Positions 1 through 7,801 of a stretch of DNA of 64,000 nt are shown piece by piece (within the stretch, counting starts at the first letter, position 1; every line of letters starts with the position of its first letter). The stretch comes from Mesotoga prima MesG1.Ag.4.2. Its GTDB lineage: Bacteria > Thermotogota > Thermotogae > Petrotogales > Kosmotogaceae. The stretch spans positions 2,232,001 to 2,296,000 of the forward strand of contig NC_017934.1 of assembly GCF_000147715.2 (NCBI RefSeq), written 5' to 3'. The notes under the pieces are model-generated. The model had not been told where the DNA came from. It ran no database searches and worked only from the letters and a program-made list of their open reading frames with translations. Position numbers and translations under genes: made by a program.

Positions 1-568
1 CGGTGTAATAATCAAAGGCGATTTCGGTGGGATGAACTTCAAGTGAGAATGTAATGCCTTCAGCATCGAACTTCTCAAAAATAGGTGTCCAGAGATCAAC
101 GATTTCCCGATAGGCGTCCTCAACCATCTTCTCCGTTGTTTGGGGGAACGAGTACCAGAACTTCCATACAGGAGAGCCTGTGAAGCCTGTTACAGTATAA
201 CAGCCCATGTTCTTTGCAGCTGTAGGAGCGTACATCATCTGCTCTATTCCCCATGCTCGAATCTTTTCGGGATTACCTTTACAGCTGGCAGGAGCAAATC
301 CATCGAGCCTTACGTCATAAAGATCTCCCACACACTGCCCCATAAGATGGGCACCGAGGGCCCAGCATTTCAGATTGTACTTTTCGAGAATCTCCTTCCT
401 TTTTTCGACATAATTTGGATCTTTAGCGGCCTTTTCGAGATCCATGTGATCTCCCCAACAGGCAATCTCAAGGCCATCATATCCCCACGAACTGGCTTTC
501 TTGCAGATTTCCTCAAAAGTGAGGTCGGCCCACTGCCCCGTAAACAATGTGACTGGTCTATTTCCCAT
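1..568 (-). CDS. Sugar phosphate isomerase/epimerase, 3' end outside window
   Basis: The frame is open from an ATG at 568 to the left edge, so only the first 189 residues are present. The start has a good site (AGGAGGTT about 5 bases upstream). The protein begins MGNRPVTLFTGQWADL and continues with WGYDGLEIACWGDH and an EVHPTEIAFDY stretch, which is typical of xylose-isomerase-like TIM barrels, where Glu and His residues bind a divalent metal. Family members isomerise or epimerise sugars, keto-sugars or inositol derivatives in the cytoplasm. It starts 15 bases after the stop of the Gfo/Idh/MocA oxidoreductase on the same strand, a pairing common in operons for inositol or uncommon sugars. The substrate cannot be told. 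Confidence 0.85.
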   Translation of the reverse strand, partial: MGNRPVTLFTGQWADLTFEEICKKASSWGYDGLEIACWGDHMDLEKAAKDPNYVEKRKEILEKYNLKCWALGAHLMGQCVGDLYDVRLDGFAPASCKGNPEKIRAWGIEQMMYAPTAAKNMGCYTVTGFTGSPVWKFWYSFPQTTEKMVEDAYREIVDLWTPIFEKFDAEGITFSLEVHPTEIAFDYYT

Positions 569-583
569 ATCATAACCTCCTGA

Positions 584-1747
584 CTAGATGTCTACCCAGA
601 TACTCCCCTTCTGAGAGCTTTCAACTGCCTTTCCGATAAACCTCACTCCTGCCAAGCCGTCTTCGACTGTTGGGAAATCGGCTCCAGACATGTCTTCTCC
701 ACTCTTCTTCTTTATAAGAGTTGTTGCGAAATTCCGGTAGATGTTTGCAAAGGCTTCATAATATCCTTCTGGATGTCCGGCCGGAATTCTAGAAACGCTT
801 GCAGCATTGGGCAGCATGTATCCACCACCCCTTGAGAGAATCTGGACCGGTTCCCCAACGTATGCTATCTTCAGGTAGTTTGGATTTTCCTGTTCCCACT
901 CTATTGATCCCTTGCTTCCGAATATTCTGACTTTAAGGCCATTGTCATGACCAACAGCAACCTGGGAAGCCCAGAAGACACCCCGTGCCCCATTGCTGAA
1001 TCTAACGAGGATTTCGGCGTTATCATCCAGGGTTCTGCCCGGGACGAACGAGTCGAGACTGGCACAAAGCGACTTGAGCTTGAGGCCCGTGATGTAGGAA
1101 ACTGTATTTTCAATGTGACTTCCAATATCGCCGACACAGTTCGATTTTCCGGTCTGTGAGGGATCCGTTCTCCATGCTGCCTGCATGTTGCCGGTATCTT
1201 CCAGTCTTGTAGCTAGCCAGTCCTGAGCGTACTCACCCATGACAACCCGAATTTCACCTATTGCTCCATTCTGTATCATTTCCCTTGCGTGTTTTACCAT
1301 TGCATAACCGGAATAAGCGTATGCAACGGCAAAAAGCAAATTCTTCTTTTTTGCCAAATCCGCAAGTTCCTGTGCTTCAGATTCGTCGATTGCAAGAGGC
1401 TTTTCACAAACGACGTTTATATTTGCTTCAAGAAATTCCTTGGCAATTGGGAAGTGAGTGACATTTGGAGTACAGATACTTACGAAGTCAATTCCATCTT
1501 CTCGCTCAGATTCTTTTCTCGCCATTTCTTTGTAGTCCTTGTATACTCTATCATCAGAAACTCCAAGCTTTTTGGCCGTTCTTACAGTGTCGTCATAGTA
1601 AATCGAAAAACATCCGGCTACAAGCTTTGCAAGGCCGTCGATTGCTATTGCCTTTCTATGAACGTCACCGATAAACGAACCCTCGCCGCCGCCTACCATT
1701 CCATATCTTAGCTGACCAGCAGAGGCGACTTCCTTGCCTTCAATCAT
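584..1747 (-). CDS. Gfo/Idh/MocA family oxidoreductase
   Basis: A 387-residue NAD(P)-dependent sugar or inositol dehydrogenase-like protein, cytoplasmic. The N-terminal Rossmann segment reads YGMVGGGEGSFIGDVHR, and the family motif CEKPLA (binding the nicotinamide and substrate) follows in NVVCEKPLAID. The C-terminal half has the alpha/beta substrate domain with GDIGSHIEN, where the His is the usual catalytic residue. I start at the ATG at 1747 because GAGAGGTGAGAG lies just upstream; a longer frame reaches 1786 with no better site. It is first in an operon with the TIM-barrel isomerase downstream. The substrate is unknown; oxidation/reduction of a sugar C2-C3 position is likely for this pair. 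Confidence 0.9.
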   Translation of the reverse strand: MIEGKEVASAGQLRYGMVGGGEGSFIGDVHRKAIAIDGLAKLVAGCFSIYYDDTVRTAKKLGVSDDRVYKDYKEMARKESEREDGIDFVSICTPNVTHFPIAKEFLEANINVVCEKPLAIDESEAQELADLAKKKNLLFAVAYAYSGYAMVKHAREMIQNGAIGEIRVVMGEYAQDWLATRLEDTGNMQAAWRTDPSQTGKSNCVGDIGSHIENTVSYITGLKLKSLCASLDSFVPGRTLDDNAEILVRFSNGARGVFWASQVAVGHDNGLKVRIFGSKGSIEWEQENPNYLKIAYVGEPVQILSRGGGYMLPNAASVSRIPAGHPEGYYEAFANIYRNFATTLIKKKSGEDMSGADFPTVEDGLAGVRFIGKAVESSQKGSIWVDI

Positions 1748-2044
1748 CTCTCTCACCTCTCGTATATGATGTTTTCTTACGAACAAAACACTAAGAAGAT
1801 AAGGAATTTCTCCTATTCTCTAAAATTATAGCTAAAACCAGACCTAATTCTTGCATTGCATCTGACCAAAAGAACGAGTGAAAAACGAAAGAATTTTGCG
1901 AGAAACTGCATTGACTTTTGCTGTTTTCATCAGATGAAGAATAATCATCTCAGATCGTTCCTGAAGCGCCTATAGGATGTTCAAGTGAATTCTCGCAGCA
2001 TCGATTTAATTTTTTGCCCCATAAAAATATTTATCAGTTTAAGA
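1748..2044. other. Intergenic region, candidate -10 only
   Basis: About 300 bases between two minus-strand operons. A TATAAT lies on the minus strand at 1825-1830, at a suitable distance for a promoter of the oxidoreductase gene, but no convincing -35 box is seen. Nothing else is recognised. Confidence 0.3.
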
Positions 2045-2067
2045 CTAAGGCGGGCTACCCGCCTTAG
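2045..2067 (-). terminator. Hairpin at end of the ABC exporter operon
   Basis: A perfect 10-bp inverted repeat, CTAAGGCGGG and CCCGCCTTAG with a 3-base loop, overlaps the stop codon of the last permease gene. The minus strand after it is T/A rich (TCTTAAACTGATAAATATTTTT) but lacks a clean U-tract directly after the stem, so termination is likely but not certain. Confidence 0.6.
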
Positions 2068-3074
2068 TTGAGGTAAGTCTGGAGCCCCTTCTTGATTCTG
2101 CTCATCATCAAGAGGAATAATATGGCAGTCGTTAGACATATCCAGAGAATCTGAATGGTGAAACTTGACCAGTTAATGCTGCGATTTACGATATCCTTGA
2201 GTACGACAAATGACCAGTATGTAGGTGACCAGAAGAATATGAAATGTAGTCTTTCGGGAAGTATGAAGCCAAGTATTACAGGCATCAGGAGTAACCAGCC
2301 GCTTATCTTCATGTTTGCAATCCCGCTCATCTGTGAAGACGAGATTACTCCGATGAGAAAACCGACGACAATACCGATAATTGAGCTAGAAATGGTAACT
2401 ATTATTAGTTTCAGATAATCCATAGTGGGCAAGTCGAGAATCAGAACGGCCAGAAATGAGTGAATCAAAGGAATGATAATCCCAAGGATGCTTCTTCCGA
2501 GAATGAGTTCGCTCTTTTTTATTGGTGTTACCATGAGAGCTCTCATTGCTCCTGATTCTTTTTCTTCGATGATATTAAACCCTATTACCATTCCTCCCAA
2601 AACAAAGGAGATGATTACAACGAAGGTGAATCCGAATACTGTTACCGGTGCGACAAATCTTCCTTGATCGCTTTCTTTAAAATCGATATATCTCGTCGTA
2701 TCAGATTGAAGTCCTGTGAGGATGATCTTTGCAATCTCTTCTATTTCTTCCGATTCGTTACCCTGAAGAAAGAGATTAAATGATTCGTCTTTCTTGTATA
2801 TAGCCACAGAGTCATCAGATCGTCCGACTCTTTCTTTCATTTCCGCTTCGGATGAGACGGGTTCGACGCTACCAAACTTCTCAAGAGCTTCCAAAGTGGC
2901 CTTCTGGTCTTTCAGAGAAACGAACGATAAAGAAAGACTCTGAAAATCAGGAGCTATGATTCTGAAAAAGAATGAGAAGATTATCGGGGCCACGAGTATG
3001 TATATCACCATCTTATCTCTAACACCGTTGATGGTGTCTATTCTGAAAACACTGAGTATCCTTTTCATTCTCAT
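2064..3074 (-). CDS. ABC-2 type transporter permease
   Basis: A 336-residue integral membrane protein with one N-terminal membrane segment (VIYILVAPIIFSFFFRII), a roughly 110-residue outer loop, then five hydrophobic segments, the usual ABC-2/DrrB/NatB plan. Family members form the membrane channel of exporters for drugs, lipids, bacteriocins or sodium. The second helix region contains NIIEEKESGAMRALMVTP, a typical cytoplasmic coupling motif. It is last of four genes (tetR, ATPase, permease, permease), starting 5 bases from the previous gene's stop. With its sister permease it probably makes a heterodimer. The exported substrate is unknown. Confidence 0.88.
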   Translation of the reverse strand: MRMKRILSVFRIDTINGVRDKMVIYILVAPIIFSFFFRIIAPDFQSLSLSFVSLKDQKATLEALEKFGSVEPVSSEAEMKERVGRSDDSVAIYKKDESFNLFLQGNESEEIEEIAKIILTGLQSDTTRYIDFKESDQGRFVAPVTVFGFTFVVIISFVLGGMVIGFNIIEEKESGAMRALMVTPIKKSELILGRSILGIIIPLIHSFLAVLILDLPTMDYLKLIIVTISSSIIGIVVGFLIGVISSSQMSGIANMKISGWLLLMPVILGFILPERLHFIFFWSPTYWSFVVLKDIVNRSINWSSFTIQILWICLTTAILFLLMMSRIKKGLQTYLN

Positions 3075-3078
3075 GATC

Positions 3079-4125
3079 TCACATCCGAACCCTTCGTATT
3101 CTGAGCTTATAGAGATTGACTGCTATCACAAAAGCCAACACCGCTTCGACCGCTACCAATATCAGGTAGGACATACCTGTTGAACCCTGATGAGGGAAAA
3201 CAGCTCCTTGCAACGAGAAGAGAATGGGAAAAGTAGGAAGTATTCTCAGATACCAGGGAGAAAATCCTTCCAGGTAATATGAAAGTATCGGTAATGAGAA
3301 AATTACCGTCAATGTCAGCATAGCCGCAATTGACTGAGATAGGTTCTCATAGAAACTTGCAGCTATTAGAGAAACGGATGTCGAGAGGAAGCTCCCAACT
3401 GAGACAATCAAAACAAACTGCAAGTACTCAGCTTGGAGGCCAACCGTGAGAGCCGTGAGAATGATCGCGAAAACTATCCCTAAAATCATGAGAAAGATCA
3501 CTTTGGCTCCCAGATATTCCCAGACTCTTCCCGGTGTCACCGCAAATGCGTCGAGGGTCTTCTGAGATTTTTCGCTGAAAACCATTGCAAAGACCATTAT
3601 CATACCCATCATTACGGCTTCAAACATCAGGAAGATCGGAAGAAAAGACTTGTTAAAGGGGATATCGAGTCCATCATCTTGTTTTCCCTGAAGGTACTGG
3701 ACACTGTTGCTGGAAATCGGCTGATTATCTGAACCATGTAGAAGATGGGCAACCACTAGTTTCACAAGCTCTCTGGTTTTCGTGTCTTCATGTCCCTGGA
3801 AAACCAGCTCAAATGATGGGGAAGCTGTATCGCCTCTCATAATTACGCCAACACTATTGAAACTTCTATTGAGTGATTCATAGAGCTCATCACGACTGTT
3901 GACAAATGAAAGTGACGATTCGGAACTACGATCACTGGCTTCGATCGCTCTCGCGATTTCCTCGTTTTCAGTTAGAAGAATTAGCTGTGTGCTGGTTGAA
4001 AGATCCTCGGGAATCAGAAATGTCATCAAAAGGAAGTAGGCCACAGCCAGCATTACGGTAAGCAGGAAGAAGTGACTCCTCCAACCTAGTATTATTTCCT
4101 TAGAGATGTTCGTGAAGAGTCTCAT
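3079..4125 (-). CDS. ABC-2 type transporter permease
   Basis: A 348-residue membrane protein with the same plan as its downstream neighbour: N-terminal membrane segment (FFLLTVMLAVAYFLLMTFLI), long extracytoplasmic loop, and a C-terminal block of five hydrophobic segments. The coupling motif reads FSEKSQKTLDAFAVTPG. Its ATG overlaps the stop of the ATPase gene by four bases, so translation is probably coupled. The two different permeases and a single ATPase gene suggest a heterodimeric exporter. Substrate unknown. Confidence 0.88.
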   Translation of the reverse strand: MRLFTNISKEIILGWRSHFFLLTVMLAVAYFLLMTFLIPEDLSTSTQLILLTENEEIARAIEASDRSSESSLSFVNSRDELYESLNRSFNSVGVIMRGDTASPSFELVFQGHEDTKTRELVKLVVAHLLHGSDNQPISSNSVQYLQGKQDDGLDIPFNKSFLPIFLMFEAVMMGMIMVFAMVFSEKSQKTLDAFAVTPGRVWEYLGAKVIFLMILGIVFAIILTALTVGLQAEYLQFVLIVSVGSFLSTSVSLIAASFYENLSQSIAAMLTLTVIFSLPILSYYLEGFSPWYLRILPTFPILFSLQGAVFPHQGSTGMSYLILVAVEAVLAFVIAVNLYKLRIRRVRM

Positions 4126-4979
4126 ATTTCTAACTTCTCTCCGGTCACTTTAATGAAGATCTCTTCAAGGGTAGCTTCTTTAGAATGAATCGTCTCAATC
4201 ACCTCATGGTCAAGAAGAGAATTGAGCTTCTGCCGATCAGCTTCGTAAACAAGAGAAAGGCTTTCCCTCTTCAGAGAACTATTTTTCCTGTATTCAATTT
4301 CCACCAGTTTCTTACCATGCTGTAGTTTTAGATTCCTCGGGGAGTCAATGAGCGAAATCTTTCCAGAAACAATGAATGCCACCCTATCACATAGTTCATC
4401 GGCGATGTGCATATTATGCGTCGTCAGAAAGATCGTTGTGCCCTTTTTCTTCTTCTCTTTGATTAATTCTTTTATTGCTGCGGAAGTTGATGGGTCTAGC
4501 CCGGAAACAGGTTCGTCCAGAAACAAGACTTTCGGATTGTTAATGAGAGAACGAGCAAAGACCAGTCTTTGTTGCATCCCTTTGGAGTATTCTCCTACCC
4601 TTTTTTTAGCAACGTCTTTCAAGCCGATCATGTCAAGCATATGGGCTGGATCTTCTGTTGGTACATCGTACAGACTGGCAAAATACTCAAGGTTCTCGAT
4701 ACCAGTCAGCTTGAGATAAAGATTAGGATTTTCAAAGGAGACGCCTATGTTGTTATAGAAGTCAGGGGTAGTTGCAGAAAAATCGACATCCATGACCCTT
4801 ACTTTTCCCTTTTGGACCGGTAAGAGGCCCGTTAATATTCTCTGAGTCGTCGACTTTCCTGCCCCGTTTGGACCGAGAAAACCGAAAATCTCTCCCTCCT
4901 TGACTTCGAAAGAGATGCCATTTACGGCGAACTCTTCGTCTTTCCCGTAAGAATAGTAAAGATCACATACCTGAATCAT
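4122..4979 (-). CDS. ABC transporter ATP-binding protein
   Basis: A 285-residue ATPase subunit on the cytoplasmic face. Walker A is GPNGAGKST (about residue 37), the signature is EYSKGMQQR and Walker B is VLFLDEP, followed by LTTHNMH with the switch His. The extra C-terminal 70 residues are typical of CcmA/NatA-type exporters. Translation starts at the ATG at 4979 with AAGGAGAG 7 bases upstream; the gene overlaps the end of the tetR gene by 17 bases. It powers the two ABC-2 permeases encoded next. Confidence 0.93.
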   Translation of the reverse strand: MIQVCDLYYSYGKDEEFAVNGISFEVKEGEIFGFLGPNGAGKSTTQRILTGLLPVQKGKVRVMDVDFSATTPDFYNNIGVSFENPNLYLKLTGIENLEYFASLYDVPTEDPAHMLDMIGLKDVAKKRVGEYSKGMQQRLVFARSLINNPKVLFLDEPVSGLDPSTSAAIKELIKEKKKKGTTIFLTTHNMHIADELCDRVAFIVSGKISLIDSPRNLKLQHGKKLVEIEYRKNSSLKRESLSLVYEADRQKLNSLLDHEVIETIHSKEATLEEIFIKVTGEKLEI

Positions 4980-5598
4980 AGTCTTCTCTCCTTTTCATAC
5001 CGTATTCAAGAAGATTAATTAGAGAGAGGTACTTCTTCCTCGTTTCGTCAGTAATCTTCCCATTGCTGCTGGATCTTATCATTTCACTCAGTGAGAGCAT
5101 GAAGGCAGTAATCAACTTCGCAGATAGCTCCGGATCCACCCAATCAGCTAATTCACCGTTATTCTTTCCTCGTCTAATCAAGGAAATAATAAAATCATCG
5201 CTTGATGGAGCATATTCTATCAGAACCTCATCCATCAAAGGTTTGTTTGCAACGAGACTGTCACTGATCTTCAAAAGCCGAGGATCTTCCTCGGCCATCT
5301 TAATTCCTGCTTCAACCATTACCCTTAATGTTTCAAATACACTCAGTTCTCTGTGTGAGATTTCGATGCCCGTCATAATCTCCATCTTTTTCTTGTAGAT
5401 AATGTCCAGAACATATCTGAACAAATCAGACTTGTTTTCGAAGTACTGGTAGAAGCTACCCTTCGGGATTGAAGATCTTCGGACTATCTCGTTGACTCTT
5501 GAATTTTCATATCCATTCTCTGCAAACTCATCTATGGCGGCTTCCAAAATTCGTTTTCGCTTCGTTTTCGGCAAGTTGTAGAAAGTCTCCTTTGGCAC
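4963..5598 (-). CDS. TetR family transcriptional regulator
   Basis: A 211-residue regulator. Residues 12-58 form the TetR helix-turn-helix (RILEAAIDEFAENGYENS through SIPKGSFYQYFENKSDLF); the rest is an all-alpha ligand-binding domain. The start is a GTG at 5598 with AAAGGAGATG upstream. It is the first gene of the exporter operon and lies just downstream of a 32-base near-palindrome over the promoter, so it most likely represses its own operon until an exported compound binds it. The inducer is unknown. Confidence 0.92.
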   Translation of the reverse strand: MPKETFYNLPKTKRKRILEAAIDEFAENGYENSRVNEIVRRSSIPKGSFYQYFENKSDLFRYVLDIIYKKKMEIMTGIEISHRELSVFETLRVMVEAGIKMAEEDPRLLKISDSLVANKPLMDEVLIEYAPSSDDFIISLIRRGKNNGELADWVDPELSAKLITAFMLSLSEMIRSSSNGKITDETRKKYLSLINLLEYGMKRREDYDSGM

Positions 5599-5613
5599 TC
5601 AAACATCTCCTTT

Positions 5614-5645
5614 GTGACCGACAAGTCATATGACTAATCAGTCAC
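5614..5645. promoter_or_regulatory. Probable TetR operator
   Basis: A 32-base imperfect palindrome with outer arms GTGAC/GTCAC and a perfect central GTCATATGAC; 26 of 32 positions are symmetric. It starts just after the -10 box at 5646-5651 and covers the predicted transcription start of the tetR-ABC operon, where a repressor would act. The four evenly spaced GAC/GTC half-sites fit two TetR dimers. Confidence 0.75.
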
Positions 5646-5675
5646 ATTATACTCCTTGTGGTATTCTGAAAGCAA
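5646..5675 (-). promoter_or_regulatory. Promoter of the tetR-ABC exporter operon
   Basis: The minus strand reads TTGCTT, 18 bases, TATAAT, with the -10 at 5646-5651. The predicted start site falls inside the operator-like palindrome. The -35 is a weak match, the -10 perfect. Confidence 0.6.
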
Positions 5676-5863
5676 AGATTCGATATAGCTGAACAGCATT
5701 GTTAACTTGAAATTAAGGAGGCCATTGTTCAAAAGTCGTTTCCTGGATTTCTATTGTTTTTTTAGTAGCGTGGAAACGAAATGGAAGAGTTTTGGATCAT
5801 CGCAAAGTTGAGTATTTTGAGAAATCAAATGAATGAACTCTTCTTTTTCTTCCTGATGCTTTC

Positions 5864-5898
5864 ACAAAAAAAGGAGAGCAGCATATGCCGCTCTCCTT
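5864..5898 (-). terminator. Terminator of the ribose operon
   Basis: Directly after the rbsB stop, a 9-bp stem AAGGAGAGC/GCTCTCCTT, extended by GCAT/ATGC inside, is followed on the minus strand by a run of T. This is a classic intrinsic terminator. Confidence 0.9.
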
Positions 5899-5911
5899 GT
5901 AGATCAGCTAA

Positions 5912-6802
5912 TTACTGGAGAACGTCGATAGTTATAAGTTTCAGTGGAATTATTACCTTAGGTTCCACAGTTGCGCCGTTGATGATTCTCTGTGCCGCGA
6001 TAACTGCCATCTGCATCTGTAGATAAGGCTGCTGTTGAACTGTAGCAACCATTTCACCGGCTTTTATGGCTGCAATTGCATCATCTGTGGCATCAATTCC
6101 GACAATCTTTATTTCGTCCAGTCTTCCCGCGGCAACCACTGCCCTAACCGCGCCGAGTGCCATCTCGTCATTGTGTGCGTAGATTCCGTCCAGCACCGGG
6201 TTACCTTGAAGAATGTCTTCCGTAACTCTTGCACCTTCTTCTCTTGAGTAATTGGCTGTCAGTGATGCTACTACTTCGATACCTGGGTACTTCTTAAGTT
6301 CGTCCATGAAACCTTTCTGTCTGTCAACTGCCGACGGTGCTCCGGGTATCCCCTCAAGGACGGCTACTTTTCCTTCTCCGCCAAGTGCTTCTGCCAATGC
6401 TACTGCGGCGAGCATACCTGCTTCCTTGTTATCGATGTCTAGATGCTGTTCCACTACTCCACCGTTTGAAGGTCTTGTCACAGTGATAACCGGAATTCCG
6501 GCTGCGTTTGCTTCAAGAACTGCCGAGACTATTGCGTCAGAGTCAACAGGGTTGATGATCAACACATCTACTCTTCTCGTTATGAGATCCTGAATCTGAG
6601 CAAACTGAGTTTCTGGCTTATCCTGAGCGTCCAAAACGATCATCTCCAAACCCAGTTCGCTTGCCTTTGCCTCTCCCCCTTCCTTCATAGTTACGAAAAA
6701 GGGATTTGCAAGTGTAGAGACTGAAAAACCGATGGTTTTTGCAGCAAAGCCTGTTAGCGCAAACAATCCGATCACAAGAACTACCAAAAGCATTCGTTTC
6801 AT
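5912..6802 (-). CDS. rbsB: Ribose-type ABC transporter substrate-binding protein
   Basis: A 296-residue secreted binding protein of the periplasmic sugar-binding family (Peripla_BP_4). It starts MKRMLLVVLVIGLFALTGFA, a signal peptide cleaved near FAA; the mature part opens KTIGFSVSTLANPFF. The ATG at 6802 is chosen because GGAGGGG sits just upstream and the longer frame adds a non-signal-like extension. Sugar-contact motifs NPFF, NPVDSDA, HNDEMALGA and GIDATDDA match ribose-binding proteins. It is the last gene of the operon, 28 bases after rbsC. Ribose is the best guess from the neighbours; a related pentose is possible. Confidence 0.9.
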   Translation of the reverse strand: MKRMLLVVLVIGLFALTGFAAKTIGFSVSTLANPFFVTMKEGGEAKASELGLEMIVLDAQDKPETQFAQIQDLITRRVDVLIINPVDSDAIVSAVLEANAAGIPVITVTRPSNGGVVEQHLDIDNKEAGMLAAVALAEALGGEGKVAVLEGIPGAPSAVDRQKGFMDELKKYPGIEVVASLTANYSREEGARVTEDILQGNPVLDGIYAHNDEMALGAVRAVVAAGRLDEIKIVGIDATDDAIAAIKAGEMVATVQQQPYLQMQMAVIAAQRIINGATVEPKVIIPLKLITIDVLQ

Positions 6803-6830
6803 GTTACCCCTCCTTTTTTGATAGAGAATC

Positions 6831-7796
6831 TTAATCACTACGTTTTGCCAGTACGGCAACGAGTATTATTACTCCTTTTACTATTTGTTGAAAGAACGAT
6901 GATACTCCTACGAGATTCATTCCATTATCGATAACTCCTATTACCATGGCGCCCAGGAGAGTGCCCAGAACTGTACCTACACCTCCGGAAAGAGATGCTC
7001 CCCCAAGTATTACAGCCGCTATTACATTCATCTCAAGTCCTTCGGCGGCAGTCGGCTGAGCGGAAAGCAATTTGGAAGTTATGAGAATGCCACCAAGCGC
7101 ACTCATGAGACCGGAAATGACGAAGGCAAGAACCCGGTATTTCCTCACTGGTATCGCTGATAGCCTAGCTGCTTCCCTGTTTGCTCCAATTGACTTCACA
7201 TACACTCCGTGTTTTGTTCTGTTCAGAACAAAGAAGGCGAGAATGAAGACTCCGGCAGCTATTATCGTTGAAACCGGTACTGGTCCGAGATAGCCAGCAC
7301 CCATTATCGCGAAATCTACAGGCAATCTGGATATCGGCTTTCCTCCGGTCCAAACCAGTGCGGCTCCCCTTGCAATCCCCATCATAGCAAGTGTCACTAT
7401 GAAGGATTGGACTCGACCGTAAACAGTCAGAACGCCATTCGCAAACCCGATTCCGACCCCAAGTATCAACCCCGCAATCAGGCCTAGGAAGATGGAGCCC
7501 GTTGCATTAAGAACCGCCGCAGTTGCAACTCCAACTAATGCTGCAGAAGAACCAACAGAAAGATCTATCTCACCTGTGAGGATTACAAAGGTCATTCCAA
7601 TAGCGACAATTAGAGTTATCGACACCTGCCTGGTAATGTTCAGCAGATTCCTAGAGGTGAAGAAATATGGTGACATCAATGAGAAAACCACCATTAATGC
7701 TACAAGGATTAAGATCAGCCCTAGTTCACCCTTTAGCAATCTCAAAAATTTGTTAACAAACGCCGATCTGTCATTTTTCTCAGTCTCATTTTCCAT
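6831..7796 (-). CDS. rbsC: Ribose-type ABC transporter permease
   Basis: A 321-residue membrane permease of the BPD_transp_2 family with about ten hydrophobic segments. The conserved family segments MTFVILTGEIDLSVGS and ANGVLTVYGRVQSFIVTLAMMG are present, as is GANREAARLSAIPV (the cytoplasmic loop docking on the ATPase). Two ATGs are possible, 7802 and 7796; GGAGG at 7806-7810 is better spaced for 7796. It overlaps or abuts the rbsA stop and is followed by rbsB. It forms the sugar channel as a homodimer. Confidence 0.93.
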   Translation of the reverse strand: MENETEKNDRSAFVNKFLRLLKGELGLILILVALMVVFSLMSPYFFTSRNLLNITRQVSITLIVAIGMTFVILTGEIDLSVGSSAALVGVATAAVLNATGSIFLGLIAGLILGVGIGFANGVLTVYGRVQSFIVTLAMMGIARGAALVWTGGKPISRLPVDFAIMGAGYLGPVPVSTIIAAGVFILAFFVLNRTKHGVYVKSIGANREAARLSAIPVRKYRVLAFVISGLMSALGGILITSKLLSAQPTAAEGLEMNVIAAVILGGASLSGGVGTVLGTLLGAMVIGVIDNGMNLVGVSSFFQQIVKGVIILVAVLAKRSD

Positions 7797-7801
7797 GTGC
7801 A

